A stretch of DNA of 64,000 bases from positions 1 through 64,000 of the forward strand of contig DAOMGE010000006.1 in the NCBI GenBank assembly GCA_035430165.1, read 5' to 3'. The stretch comes from UBA7239 sp035430165. GTDB taxonomy: Bacteria; Pseudomonadota; Gammaproteobacteria; Pseudomonadales; UBA7239. A program made the translations under genes and the position numbers. The notes under the pieces were generated by a model, which worked only from the letters and a program-made list of their open reading frames with translations, was not told the origin of the DNA and did not search any database. This document shows positions 27,993-35,959 of this stretch, in pieces (the stretch's first letter is position 1; each line of letters opens with the position of its first letter).

Positions 27993-28871
27993 AAACTGTT
28001 CGCTATCACATAACCCATGAAACACACTACCGCTACAGTGTGCCGGTCGCGCTGTCGCAACAACTGGTGCATCTGTTGCCGCGATCCTGCCACTGGCAAC
28101 ACGTCGGCACACAGGCACTCGGCATTGAACCCGCACCCACTCACCAGCGCGATGAACACGATATTTTCGGCAACCCGCTGACGCGACTGTCATTTGAATC
28201 GCCGCACGACACTCTCACCATCACAGCCAGACTGGAAATGGATGTGTGTACACGCACGTTGCCTGAACTGGACGATTCACCGGCCTGGGAAACGGTGTGC
28301 GAGTTGCTCGATTATCGCGCCGAGATTTCACCCGCCGCCGAGGTGCTGGACGCCTGCCAGTTTCGCTACGAATCACCGGCCGTGCGATTAAAAAAAGCGT
28401 TTGTCCATTACAGCGCGGATTGCTTCACGCCTGGAACACCCGTGCTGGCCGCTGCACGACAACTCATGCAGAAAATTTTCACGGAATTCACGTTTGATAG
28501 CAGCGCCACGGAAGTCACCACGCCATTAATGCAGGTACTCGAACAGAAAAGCGGTGTATGCCAGGACTTTGCCCACCTGATGATCGCCTGCCTGCGTTCA
28601 CGCGGCCTTGCCGCACGCTATGTCAGCGGCTACCTGCTCACCTCACCGCCACCGGGCCAACCGCGCATGGTCGGCGCAGATGCCTCGCATGCCTGGGTAT
28701 CGGTATTCTGCCCGCAACACGGCTGGGTGGATTTTGATCCCACCAACAACCTGCTGCCCGGCAATGAACATATTACGTTGGCCTGGGGACGTGATTTCAG
28801 CGACGTATCACCCCTGCGCGGCGTGATTCTCGGCGGTGGCAGCCACGAACTGGACGTTAAAGTCACCGTGA
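27989..28871 (+). CDS. Transglutaminase-like protein, 3' end lost in assembly gap
   Basis: GTG start overlapping the fusion gene stop by 4 bp. 294 residues are visible: an N-terminal bact_transglu_N domain (HITHETHYRYSVPV) and a transglutaminase core with the catalytic Cys in KSGVCQDFAHLMIA, His in ASHAWVSVF and Asp in WVDFDPTNNLLP. The visible end GGGSHELDVKVTV is where relatives finish, so only a few residues are probably missing. Predicted to act as an amide hydrolase or ligase on the product of the ATP-grasp partner. The reading frame that seems to continue past the Ns has no meaning. Confidence 0.85.
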
Positions 28872-28971
28872 NNNNNNNNNNNNNNNNNNNNNNNNNNNNN
28901 NNNNNNNNNNNNNNNNNNNNNNNNNNNNNNNNNNNNNNNNNNNNNNNNNNNNNNNNNNNNNNNNNNNNNNN
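28872..28971. other. Assembly gap, 100 Ns
   Basis: Exactly 100 ambiguous bases, the conventional placeholder for a gap of unknown length. It hides the end of the transglutaminase gene and possibly more sequence between modules A and B. Confidence 0.98.
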
Positions 28972-29074
28972 ATCCCGCACGCACCATTACGGCACACGCC
29001 GCTTTCGTTGCGCACCAGAACAAGACAAATCTCCGCGCAATCCCTTGCAGACTGCACTGATTTGCAATCGATAA

Positions 29075-29091
29075 CTGGCATGACACTTGCT
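29075..29091 (+). promoter_or_regulatory. Sigma-54 (-24/-12) promoter of module B
   Basis: CTGGCATGACACTTGCT differs from the RpoN consensus YTGGCACGRNNNTTGCW at a single defined position (C to T). The GG (29077-29078) and GC (29089-29090) elements are 10 bp apart, and the start codon of the next gene is 32 bp downstream. Confidence 0.9.
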
Positions 29092-29122
29092 CTTCTACCG
29101 ATGAGTCCAGAAGGAAGCAGGT

Positions 29123-30586
29123 ATGAGTGCCGTACTGCCCCCACCTACGGGTGTATTTGATGAAATGTTGCTCGACGCCAGAACGCCTCGTCCGGCTTAT
29201 GGCACCTATCACCAATGGCTGGCGAACGTCGCCGAAAAGGAATTGCGCGCCAAACGCAGCGAAGCGGAATTGTTGTTCCAGCGCGTCGGCATCACCTTCG
29301 CTGTTTATGGCGAGGAAGAAGGCGCGGAGCGGTTGATCCCGTTTGATTTTGTACCACGCATTATTCCTTCCGCCGAATGGCGTTTACTGGAAACCGGATT
29401 GCGGCAACGCGTGGCTGCACTCAATGCCTTCCTGAAAGACATTTACAGCGAACAGGCGATTATCAAGGCGGGCATCGTGCCGGCTGACAACGTCATGTGC
29501 AACGCGCAATACCAGGTCGCCATGCAAGGCATCAAACTGTTTCGCGATATTTATGCACACATCGCGGGCATCGACCTGATACGCCACAGCGATGGCAATT
29601 ATTACGTGCTGGAAGACAACTTGCGCGTGCCGTCCGGCGTGTCTTACATGCTGGAAAACCGCAAGATGATGATGCGCCTGTTCCCGGACCTGTTTGCCGA
29701 TCATCGCATTGCACCCGTTGAACATTATCCCAACCTGTTATTGAAAACCTTGCGCGAATCGTCGCCGGTGGAAGATCCCACCGTGGTGGTGTTGACGCCG
29801 GGGCGTTACAACAGCGCCTATTTCGAACACGCGTTCCTGGCGCGTGAAATGGGTGTGACACTGGTGGAAGGCCAGGATCTTTTTATCAAACATGAAAAGT
29901 TGTTCATGCGCACAACGACGGGCCCGCGTCAGGTTGATGTGATTTATCGAAGGCTCGACGATGCGTTTCTCGATCCACTCGCGTTTCGCAGTGATTCCAT
30001 GCTCGGTGTACCGGGATTGTTGTCCGTGTATCGCGCCGGCAATGTGATCCTGTCGAATGCGATCGGCACCGGCGTGGCCGATGACAAATCCATGTATCCG
30101 CATGTGCCGGACATGGTGCGTTTCTATCTCGGCGAAGAACCCATCCTGCACAATGTACCGACCTGGTGCTTGCGCAAACCCGAGGATCTCGCCTACGTCG
30201 ATGCACATCTCGCTGAACTGGTGGTGAAAGAAGTCCACGGTGCAGGCGGCTACGGCATGCTGGTCGGGCCGGCTGCCACGAAAAAAGAAGTTGAGCATTT
30301 TCGCGGGCTGATCCGCAGCAATCCGCAAAATTATATTGCGCAACCGACGCTGTCACTTTCCACCTGTCCAACACTGGTCGATGAAGGCATTGCGCCGCGC
30401 CATATCGATTTGCGTCCCTTTGTTTTATCCGGCAAGGAAACACGCATTGTGCCTGGCGGTTTGACGCGTGTTGCCTTGAAAAAAGGTTCGCTGGTCGTCA
30501 ATTCGTCACAAGGTGGCGGTACAAAAGACACCTGGGTGTTGATGGATGACGGCGTTACCGACAGTAAGGAGTCTGCGCCATGCTGA
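29123..30586 (+). CDS. Circularly permuted ATP-grasp protein (DUF404/DUF407)
   Basis: Stand-alone ATP-grasp enzyme of 487 residues, predicted to ligate amino acids or peptides through an acyl-phosphate. Recognisable blocks are YHQWLANVAEKELRAKR at the N-terminus, GIDLIRHSDGNYYVLEDN and RVPSGVSYMLENR (nucleotide-binding part), VLTPGRYNSAYFEHAFLA, KEVHGAGGYGMLVGP and the final GGGTKDTWVLMDDG. The ribosome binding site AAGGAAG is 6 bp before the ATG. First gene of module B; its stop overlaps the alpha-E start. It is a distant paralogue of the N-terminal part of the fused protein at 25566. Confidence 0.93.
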   Translation: MSAVLPPPTGVFDEMLLDARTPRPAYGTYHQWLANVAEKELRAKRSEAELLFQRVGITFAVYGEEEGAERLIPFDFVPRIIPSAEWRLLETGLRQRVAALNAFLKDIYSEQAIIKAGIVPADNVMCNAQYQVAMQGIKLFRDIYAHIAGIDLIRHSDGNYYVLEDNLRVPSGVSYMLENRKMMMRLFPDLFADHRIAPVEHYPNLLLKTLRESSPVEDPTVVVLTPGRYNSAYFEHAFLAREMGVTLVEGQDLFIKHEKLFMRTTTGPRQVDVIYRRLDDAFLDPLAFRSDSMLGVPGLLSVYRAGNVILSNAIGTGVADDKSMYPHVPDMVRFYLGEEPILHNVPTWCLRKPEDLAYVDAHLAELVVKEVHGAGGYGMLVGPAATKKEVEHFRGLIRSNPQNYIAQPTLSLSTCPTLVDEGIAPRHIDLRPFVLSGKETRIVPGGLTRVALKKGSLVVNSSQGGGTKDTWVLMDDGVTDSKESAPC

Positions 30587-31500
30587 GCCGCACCGCGTCT
30601 GATCTGTACTGGTTGTCGCGTTATCTGGAACGCGCAGAAAACAGTGCGCGCATGCTGGAAGTGAGCCATTCGATGGCGATGATGCCATCGGGTCGCACGG
30701 CCGAACAGGAACTGGCTGCACCGCTGCGCGTCACGGGTACCGTTGCAGAATTCTGGACAGAACACACGAGGCTGAATTTTGCCGAACTCTACAAATTCCT
30801 TGCGTGGCATCCGAACCATCACGCCAGTATTTACCATTGTTTCCGGCGCGCACGCGAAAATGCGCATGCCGTGCGCGGACGCATCACGGCAGAAATGTGG
30901 GAAACCATCAATGCGACGTGGATTGAACTCAATCGCATGCGCAACAACCCGCCAGACCTGAAACCGTTTTGCGACTGGGTGAAAGAACGCTCACACCTGT
31001 GGCGCGGCACGGCATACGGCACACTGGCGCGTGGCGATGCATTTCATTTCCTGCGGCTCGGTACCTTCCTGGAACGCGCCGACAACAGCGCGCGTTTACT
31101 GGGCGTCAAACAATTTGATGACAATGACGGCAACCATTCCCTGCGTGATTACTACCAGTGGACTGCACTGTTGCAAGCACTCGGCGCACTGGAAGCGCAC
31201 CAGGATGCCTACGGCGGCCGTCTCGACAGCAGCACGGTGGCCGACATGCTGATCCTGCGCTCCGATGCGCCGCGCTCATTGCGCGCCTGCCTGGAAGAGA
31301 TCAACAACATCCTGTCGCAAATCCGTGGGCCACAAGGGCGACGCGCCAAGGGGATTGCCATGATCTTGCTGGCACAACTGCAATTCGGCGCCATCGAGGA
31401 ATTGCAGAAAGACGGCTTGCCGAAATTTCTCGACGAATTCCTGCTCACCATCGACAACATCGGCGATGAAATTCGCCAGAGTTATTTTGAAGCCGTTTGA
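30580..31500 (+). CDS. Alpha-E domain protein (DUF403)
   Basis: All-helical protein of 306 residues that always travels with circularly permuted ATP-grasp genes. The N-terminus SRTASDLYWLSRYLERAENSARML is the family signature (cited in part as DLYWLSRYLERAEN) and is repeated in variant form at LRLGTFLERADNSARLLGVK near residue 160, so the fold may be a duplication. It overlaps the upstream gene by 7 bp and ends 31 bp before the next start codon. Role unknown; a scaffold or cofactor for the ligase is a reasonable inference. Confidence 0.92.
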   Translation: MLSRTASDLYWLSRYLERAENSARMLEVSHSMAMMPSGRTAEQELAAPLRVTGTVAEFWTEHTRLNFAELYKFLAWHPNHHASIYHCFRRARENAHAVRGRITAEMWETINATWIELNRMRNNPPDLKPFCDWVKERSHLWRGTAYGTLARGDAFHFLRLGTFLERADNSARLLGVKQFDDNDGNHSLRDYYQWTALLQALGALEAHQDAYGGRLDSSTVADMLILRSDAPRSLRACLEEINNILSQIRGPQGRRAKGIAMILLAQLQFGAIEELQKDGLPKFLDEFLLTIDNIGDEIRQSYFEAV

Positions 31501-31531
31501 AATCACACAAAAAATTGCACGAGGACAAAAC

Positions 31532-32323
31532 ATGCGCTTGCATATCCATCACACCACCTCCTACAGCTATGAAAGCAGCGTTGCCCACAGCACACAGTAT
31601 TTGCGCCTCACGCCCAGTGAATCGGCGCGCCAGAAAATCCTGTCATGGGATTTGCGCCTGCCCACAGCGGCATCGCGCAGCGTTGATGCCTACGGCAATG
31701 TCATGCACGTTATCACGGTTGATTTCCCGCACCAGGATATTGTGATTGAAGCGGAAGGCTATGTGGATGTGGACGATTGCGCGATGGAAAAAACCGGCAA
31801 CCTGTCACCGCTGTTATTCCTGCGTTCAACACCGCTCACCGCTGTCGACAACGCACTGGCAGAACTGGCGCTGCCATTTGCCGGTATCGTGAAGGATTTT
31901 CCGCGCGATGCGGCCTGGCAATTGATGCTGCGCATACGCGAACAAATGAGTTTCCAGTCCGGCGAAACCGACACCTGCACCAATGCCGCTGAAGCCTATG
32001 CCAAACGCCAGGGCGTGTGCCAGGATTTCAGCCATATCTATCTCGCTTGCGCGCACGCCATCGGCTTGCCGGCGCGTTATGTCAGCGGTTATCTCTACAC
32101 GGAGGAAGATGAACACGTTGCCAGCCATGCGTGGGTGGAAGTCGCCATCGAGGATTACTGGTGGGGTCTTGATGTTGCCAACGGTGTGGAAGCCGGGCAT
32201 CACCATCTGAAACTGGCGGTCGGCATGGATTATCTGGAAGCCTGCCCGATCCGTGGCATGCGCAATGGCGGCGGCAGTGAAAAAATGGAAGCGAAAGCCA
32301 TGGTGCGGATGATGGATCAATAA
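31532..32323 (+). CDS. Transglutaminase-like cysteine protease family protein
   Basis: 263 residues from the ATG at 31532, which has GAGG 8 bp upstream; an open extension of 22 codons overlaps alpha-E and is not used. Domains are bact_transglu_N (LHIHHTTSYSYESSV) and a transglutaminase core with Cys in RQGVCQDFSHIYLAC (near 173), His in ASHAWVEVA (near 208) and Asp in WGLDVANGVEAG (near 223). Third member of module B and the third transglutaminase-like protein of the region. Likely hydrolyses or transfers an amide bond in the pathway product. Confidence 0.92.
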   Translation: MRLHIHHTTSYSYESSVAHSTQYLRLTPSESARQKILSWDLRLPTAASRSVDAYGNVMHVITVDFPHQDIVIEAEGYVDVDDCAMEKTGNLSPLLFLRSTPLTAVDNALAELALPFAGIVKDFPRDAAWQLMLRIREQMSFQSGETDTCTNAAEAYAKRQGVCQDFSHIYLACAHAIGLPARYVSGYLYTEEDEHVASHAWVEVAIEDYWWGLDVANGVEAGHHHLKLAVGMDYLEACPIRGMRNGGGSEKMEAKAMVRMMDQ

Positions 32324-32354
32324 TTACATTTTTTAAAAAAAGGAATCACCACCC

Positions 32355-33086
32355 ATGACCTATTGTGTGAGCATGCTGTTGCAGGAAGGCGTGTTGTTTG
32401 CGTCGGATTCGCGCACCAATGCAGGCGTAGATCACATCGCCACATTTCGCAAGATGCATATTTTCCAGGACGGCAGCGATCGCCGCATCGTGATTGTCAG
32501 CGCCGGCAATCTGGCCACCACGCAATCCGTTATCAGCCTCCTGCAAAAACAGGTGAAACAAAACGATGAACATTTGCTGAGCCTGCATTCGCTGTACGAC
32601 GTGGCGACACTGGTCGGCAAAACCGTGCGCGAGGTCATCAAGCGCGATTCAGGGCAGGAAGCACAGGCCGGTGTCGATTACAGTTGCAGTTTGCTGGTGG
32701 GTGGACAGATTCGCGGCGAGCAACCGCGTCTGTTCAATATCTACTCACAGGGCAATTTTATTGAAGCGACTGTCGATACGCCCTATTTCCAGATCGGCGA
32801 AAGCAAATACGGCAAACCGATTATTGATCGTGTCATCAACGCAAAAACACCGCTCGCGCAAGCCGTGAAATGCGCGCTGATTTCGTTTGATTCAACGATA
32901 CGCTCCAACATCTCCGTCGGCCCGCCGATTGACGTGCTACTGCATCGCACCGACGATTTCGCCCTGCACGAACCCTTCCGCTTCGAAGAAAGCCATCCCT
33001 ACCTGCAACAACTCCGCAGCGGCTGGTCAGCAGGTTTGAACCAGGTTTTCAGCAGCATGCCGGATGTTGATATCGAGAATGTCTAG
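32355..33086 (+). CDS. Anbu, proteasome-like peptidase subunit
   Basis: 243-residue member of the Anbu (ancestral beta subunit) branch of N-terminal nucleophile hydrolases. After removal of the initiator Met the protein begins TYCVSMLL, placing Thr at position 1, Asp at 17 (FASDSRT) and Lys at 32 (TFRKMH), the positions expected of a proteasome-like active site. GVDYSCSLLVGGQ corresponds to the central beta strands. Published Anbu proteins assemble into helical, lock-washer-like rings of low peptidase activity, and their genes accompany ATP-grasp, alpha-E and transglutaminase genes as here. AAAAGGAA precedes the ATG. Last gene of module B. Confidence 0.95.
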   Translation: MTYCVSMLLQEGVLFASDSRTNAGVDHIATFRKMHIFQDGSDRRIVIVSAGNLATTQSVISLLQKQVKQNDEHLLSLHSLYDVATLVGKTVREVIKRDSGQEAQAGVDYSCSLLVGGQIRGEQPRLFNIYSQGNFIEATVDTPYFQIGESKYGKPIIDRVINAKTPLAQAVKCALISFDSTIRSNISVGPPIDVLLHRTDDFALHEPFRFEESHPYLQQLRSGWSAGLNQVFSSMPDVDIENV

Positions 33087-33098
33087 AAGAAAAAAATT

Positions 33099-33156
33099 GG
33101 AGTCAGAGTCATATTTATTAGAGTCGGATTCACTAAAAAAATCTGACTCTGATTCC
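33099..33156. repeat. 58-bp imperfect palindromic element
   Basis: GGAGTCAGAGTCA (33099-33111) pairs with TGACTCTGATTCC (33144-33156) at 12 of 13 positions; an inner GAGTCGGATT can alternatively pair with AATCTGACTC. The A/T-rich centre holds seven As. It sits between two convergent genes and may act as a two-way terminator or be a dispersed REP-like element. Confidence 0.7.
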
Positions 33157-33183
33157 GATTTACCGATTTTCCATTAAGCCAAC

Positions 33184-34029
33184 CTATTGAGCGTGAGTTG
33201 TTTCCTTAATAGCCGAGCCTTTGTAGGTGCCATTTAGTGGCAGTACGGCATCCAGCGGTGTCATACAGCTACCGCTTATATGAAGATTGCTGTTGGTTCC
33301 ATCGGGACACGTGGTGTTGTTCCAGCCAACACCCGAAAGGATCGCGCCAGTTAAAACGGCTCCAGACAGATTGGCGTTGCCCAGATAGACATTGGTCAGA
33401 TTGGCATTGGCAAGATTGGCGTTAGTCAGGTCAGCACCATAGAGATTGGCATCAGTCAGGTTAGCGCTAATCAGAGTGGCATTGGGCAAGTGGGCGCTCG
33501 ACAAACTGACGTTGGTCAGGACAGTGTTGCTCAGGTTGGCGCTATCCAGGATCGCGAGCCACAATTCGGTGCCGTTCAGATCAAGATTAGCCAGATTGGC
33601 GCCGGTCAAGTCAGCACTTTTCAATCTGGCCCCCGGGCCAACCAGGTAGCCATTGATCAATCGCCAATTTACCGGCAGTGCAGCCGGTGTCCCGGTGATG
33701 GAGCCAGATTTAACCTTATTCAGGTCGGCATTGGACAAGTCAGTGTTGGCAAGAACAGCGTTGGTCAGAACAACGTTGTACAGGTTAGCCCCGTTCAGAT
33801 TAGCACTGCTCAGATCAACGCCCGTCAGATTAGCGCCTGATAAATCGGCACCCGGACATTCGGTAGCAGGTGGTGTTGGCACTCTGATAGTACAGGTGCC
33901 GACAACATAATCGGCCCATACAGGCATGGCACCTGCAGTAAGGATTGATAACAGAAGAAGTTTACGAGCCAGTCGGCAGAGAAAAGGCGGAAGCAAAGCA
34001 TGACGCAAAGCGATTGCGAAAGATGTCAT
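33184..34029 (-). CDS. Secreted pentapeptide-repeat protein with unusual C-terminal tail
   Basis: 281 residues from the ATG at 34029 (GGGGA 8 bp upstream); a 48-codon open extension has no signal-peptide sense. A basic N-terminus and hydrophobic stretch (KLLLLSILTAGAMPVWA) form an export signal. Residues about 70-240 are pentapeptide repeats of the A(D/N)Lxx type, split by an insert around LPVNWRLINGYLVGP; they should fold as a right-handed quadrilateral beta helix. Four cysteines flank the repeats and may be disulfide-bonded. The end, LNGTYKGSAIKETTHAQ, resembles the end of the protein at 44454-47450. Function unknown. Confidence 0.82.
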   Translation of the reverse strand: MTSFAIALRHALLPPFLCRLARKLLLLSILTAGAMPVWADYVVGTCTIRVPTPPATECPGADLSGANLTGVDLSSANLNGANLYNVVLTNAVLANTDLSNADLNKVKSGSITGTPAALPVNWRLINGYLVGPGARLKSADLTGANLANLDLNGTELWLAILDSANLSNTVLTNVSLSSAHLPNATLISANLTDANLYGADLTNANLANANLTNVYLGNANLSGAVLTGAILSGVGWNNTTCPDGTNSNLHISGSCMTPLDAVLPLNGTYKGSAIKETTHAQ

Positions 34030-34154
34030 TAGAAAATCCCCACAGATGATCCGATGATTCTGGCATTTACGCGGAGAAGAAAACTGACAAAAAAAGGAAC
34101 AAACAAGACACCGCCTTGAAAGCCCCTGATGAAATGGATCAAGACGAATCGGAC

Positions 34155-35144
34155 TCAGCTCTTGTCTCGCCATACGGCAGGCGAACTGCCTGTCGTGCGC
34201 TCAAAGGCCTGGACAAACCCCTTAACGGAGCGAAATCCCAATCTGGCACTGATCACCTTCAATGACATTTTCCTTTCGACTAACTGTTTGGCAACGTCCA
34301 TTCTGGTGGCATTAAGAAGCTCTTTGAAATTACTGTCTTCCCACTTTAATTTTCTTGATAAGGTTCTCGGCGTAACACACATTGACAATGACACCCTTTC
34401 CAGAGTCACTGCCTCTCCCTCTGCAAGAAAATCCGAAATGATATTTTTTACCTGCAATACATAAGGCTTGTTGATAAATTTGAGAACTTCCATGTCCCTG
34501 ACTGCCTTGACAGAAGCAGAGAACATTGTCGGCTCTGAAAGCATCAGTTTTTGTTCAAGAACAGCTGAAGGAAATGAAATACTATTTTCCTCCGCATTAA
34601 AATCAAAAAAAGGCTGCAAACGTGCGGAAATGGCAGGATTTTTATTGGGCGCATGCCGGACCAACAAGGATGATAGCTGGGGTTGCGGTAAATATTTACG
34701 GATTTGCAACAGAGCCAATTCTGTCATTGCCTCGCTATATCTACCAAAAAAACCCTCATTTCTGATATGAACCGTTAAATAATTCACTGTACGAGTGGAT
34801 GTGAAATACATGCCAGGCGCGATGATGTGACCAAATTCGATCAAAAGATTCAGAGCCTCCCCGTAGCTGGGCGCCGACAAGGTAGCGATGCCAAAATCCC
34901 CAAACGCTGTCATAGGAATATAGTCTGTCAGTAGCAGACTTAACGGCTGGCCATCTGAATATTTCTCAACGAGACTCAAGGAATTTACCAATGACTCTAC
35001 CGGAACCCAGCAATCTTTTTGCTCAAATTGTTCACGGGTGACATTGCATAGAGCATACAGCTCATTTAAATCGAGCGATTTTTCCTGCATCAGGAGTCGC
35101 GCAGGATTCAAGGAAGCGACAGGTATCTGGCTCAAAGCATGCAT
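34155..35144 (-). CDS. AraC-family transcriptional regulator (second)
   Basis: 329 residues with the same layout as the regulator at 1774: an OruR-like ligand domain (about 15-215) and an AraC DNA-binding domain (about 230-328) with SLSMCVTPRTLSRKLKWE and VISARLGFRSVKGFVQAF, ending SSPAVWRDKS. The gene is visibly richer in A+T than its neighbours and uses more AAA and TTT codons, so recent transfer is possible. The adjacent pentapeptide-repeat gene lies 126 bp downstream in the same direction. No target could be identified. Confidence 0.86.
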   Translation of the reverse strand: MHALSQIPVASLNPARLLMQEKSLDLNELYALCNVTREQFEQKDCWVPVESLVNSLSLVEKYSDGQPLSLLLTDYIPMTAFGDFGIATLSAPSYGEALNLLIEFGHIIAPGMYFTSTRTVNYLTVHIRNEGFFGRYSEAMTELALLQIRKYLPQPQLSSLLVRHAPNKNPAISARLQPFFDFNAEENSISFPSAVLEQKLMLSEPTMFSASVKAVRDMEVLKFINKPYVLQVKNIISDFLAEGEAVTLERVSLSMCVTPRTLSRKLKWEDSNFKELLNATRMDVAKQLVERKMSLKVISARLGFRSVKGFVQAFERTTGSSPAVWRDKS

Positions 35145-35169
35145 CCCTCATCGCTGAAAATTGGAAAAT

Positions 35170-35553
35170 TCATTTCTTGGGTTGCCACGCACAAAAACCG
35201 GGACGCGGTCCAATCGCTGGATGGTTTCTGCAAGTGTCGGGGCGCTTGTCGTAAATAGTACAGCGGCGCGTGTTGCGATCAAGATAAATACAGTCACCGC
35301 TCGAATGGCGCGCCAGCGTAAACATCGCATCCTTTGCGTTGAAATGCCCGACTACGCCAGCTTTCATCAAACGCCTGGCGATATCTTTGAGTGGCCCCTC
35401 GGCTTCGAACGCATCCACCAAACCCATGCGCAGCAGATCCTGCACGCGCGCTTCCGCCGGCAAATTGCAGCAACCGGCCATGCAGCCATCGCACAGACCC
35501 TTGCGGTAACGATACCAGGTGTCGATCCTGTTGATGTCTGCGCCGTAGACCAT
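35170..35553 (-). CDS. YkgJ-family cysteine-cluster protein
   Basis: Small 127-residue protein of the zinc/iron-chelating UPF0153 family. It has the cluster CDGCMAGCCNLP (residues about 21-32) plus CIYLD, CTIYDKRPDTCRNHPA and a final FCAWQPKK, so about eight cysteines could bind a metal or cluster. The DKRPxxCR block is the most conserved family feature. Function is not established. It precedes the AraC gene on the same strand and diverges from the toxin gene 76 bp away. Confidence 0.85.
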   Translation of the reverse strand: MVYGADINRIDTWYRYRKGLCDGCMAGCCNLPAEARVQDLLRMGLVDAFEAEGPLKDIARRLMKAGVVGHFNAKDAMFTLARHSSGDCIYLDRNTRRCTIYDKRPDTCRNHPAIGPRPGFCAWQPKK

Positions 35554-35595
35554 GATTTTCCCTGATAAAAAGATGCCGCCCTACTGACACCGAGC

Positions 35596-35623
35596 TTGAA
35601 ATTAATACAAGATATTGTATATT
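35596..35623 (+). promoter_or_regulatory. Promoter and palindromic operator of the HigBA-like pair
   Basis: TTGAAA (35596-35601) and TATATT (35618-35623) are 16 bp apart. Between and overlapping the -10 lies the perfect inverted repeat ATACAAGATATTGTAT (35605-35620), a likely binding site for the antitoxin. The toxin ATG is only 7 bp after the -10 box and has no ribosome binding site, so the transcript may be leaderless. Confidence 0.7.
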
Positions 35624-35629
35624 CAACTC

Positions 35630-35959
35630 ATGCACAAATCTATTGAATTTCTCGGCAACTCGCTGCAAGCATTGCGTGAGTTTCCCGTTGCAGCCAGACG
35701 TGAGACCGGCTTGCAACTGGATCGCCTGCAACGTGGACTCGAACCAGCAGACTGGAAACCAATGACAAACATTGGTGCCGGTGTACACGAGATTCGTGTG
35801 CGCAGTGAAAGCAACGCCTATCGCACACTTTACATAGCCAAACTTCCAGAAGCCATTTATGTACTGCATTGCTTCCAGAAGAAATCACAAAAAACGCCAC
35901 AAACAGATCTTGAGATCGCCAAAAAGCGCCTGCAAGAATTGATGAGGAAAAACGCATGA
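35630..35959 (+). CDS. HigB/Gp49-like toxin of a type II toxin-antitoxin system
   Basis: 109-residue RelE-superfamily protein, probably a ribosome-dependent mRNA interferase. Features typical of the phage Gp49-like group are FPVAARRETGLQLDRLQRG, GAGVHEIRVRSESNAYRTLYIAK and VLHCFQKKSQKTPQTDLEIAKKRL (the last cited in part only: HCFQKKSQKTP). The ATG at 35630 is used; a TTG five codons earlier would fall inside the operator and promoter. The stop overlaps the antitoxin start by 4 bp; toxin-first order is characteristic of HigBA. Identity as a toxin follows from family and context, activity is untested. Confidence 0.88.
   Translation: MHKSIEFLGNSLQALREFPVAARRETGLQLDRLQRGLEPADWKPMTNIGAGVHEIRVRSESNAYRTLYIAKLPEAIYVLHCFQKKSQKTPQTDLEIAKKRLQELMRKNA

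Noticed and set aside
28807..29074. Apparent continuation of the transglutaminase through the N-gap
   Set aside because: The reading frame across unknown bases is arbitrary and the residues after the gap do not resemble the family.
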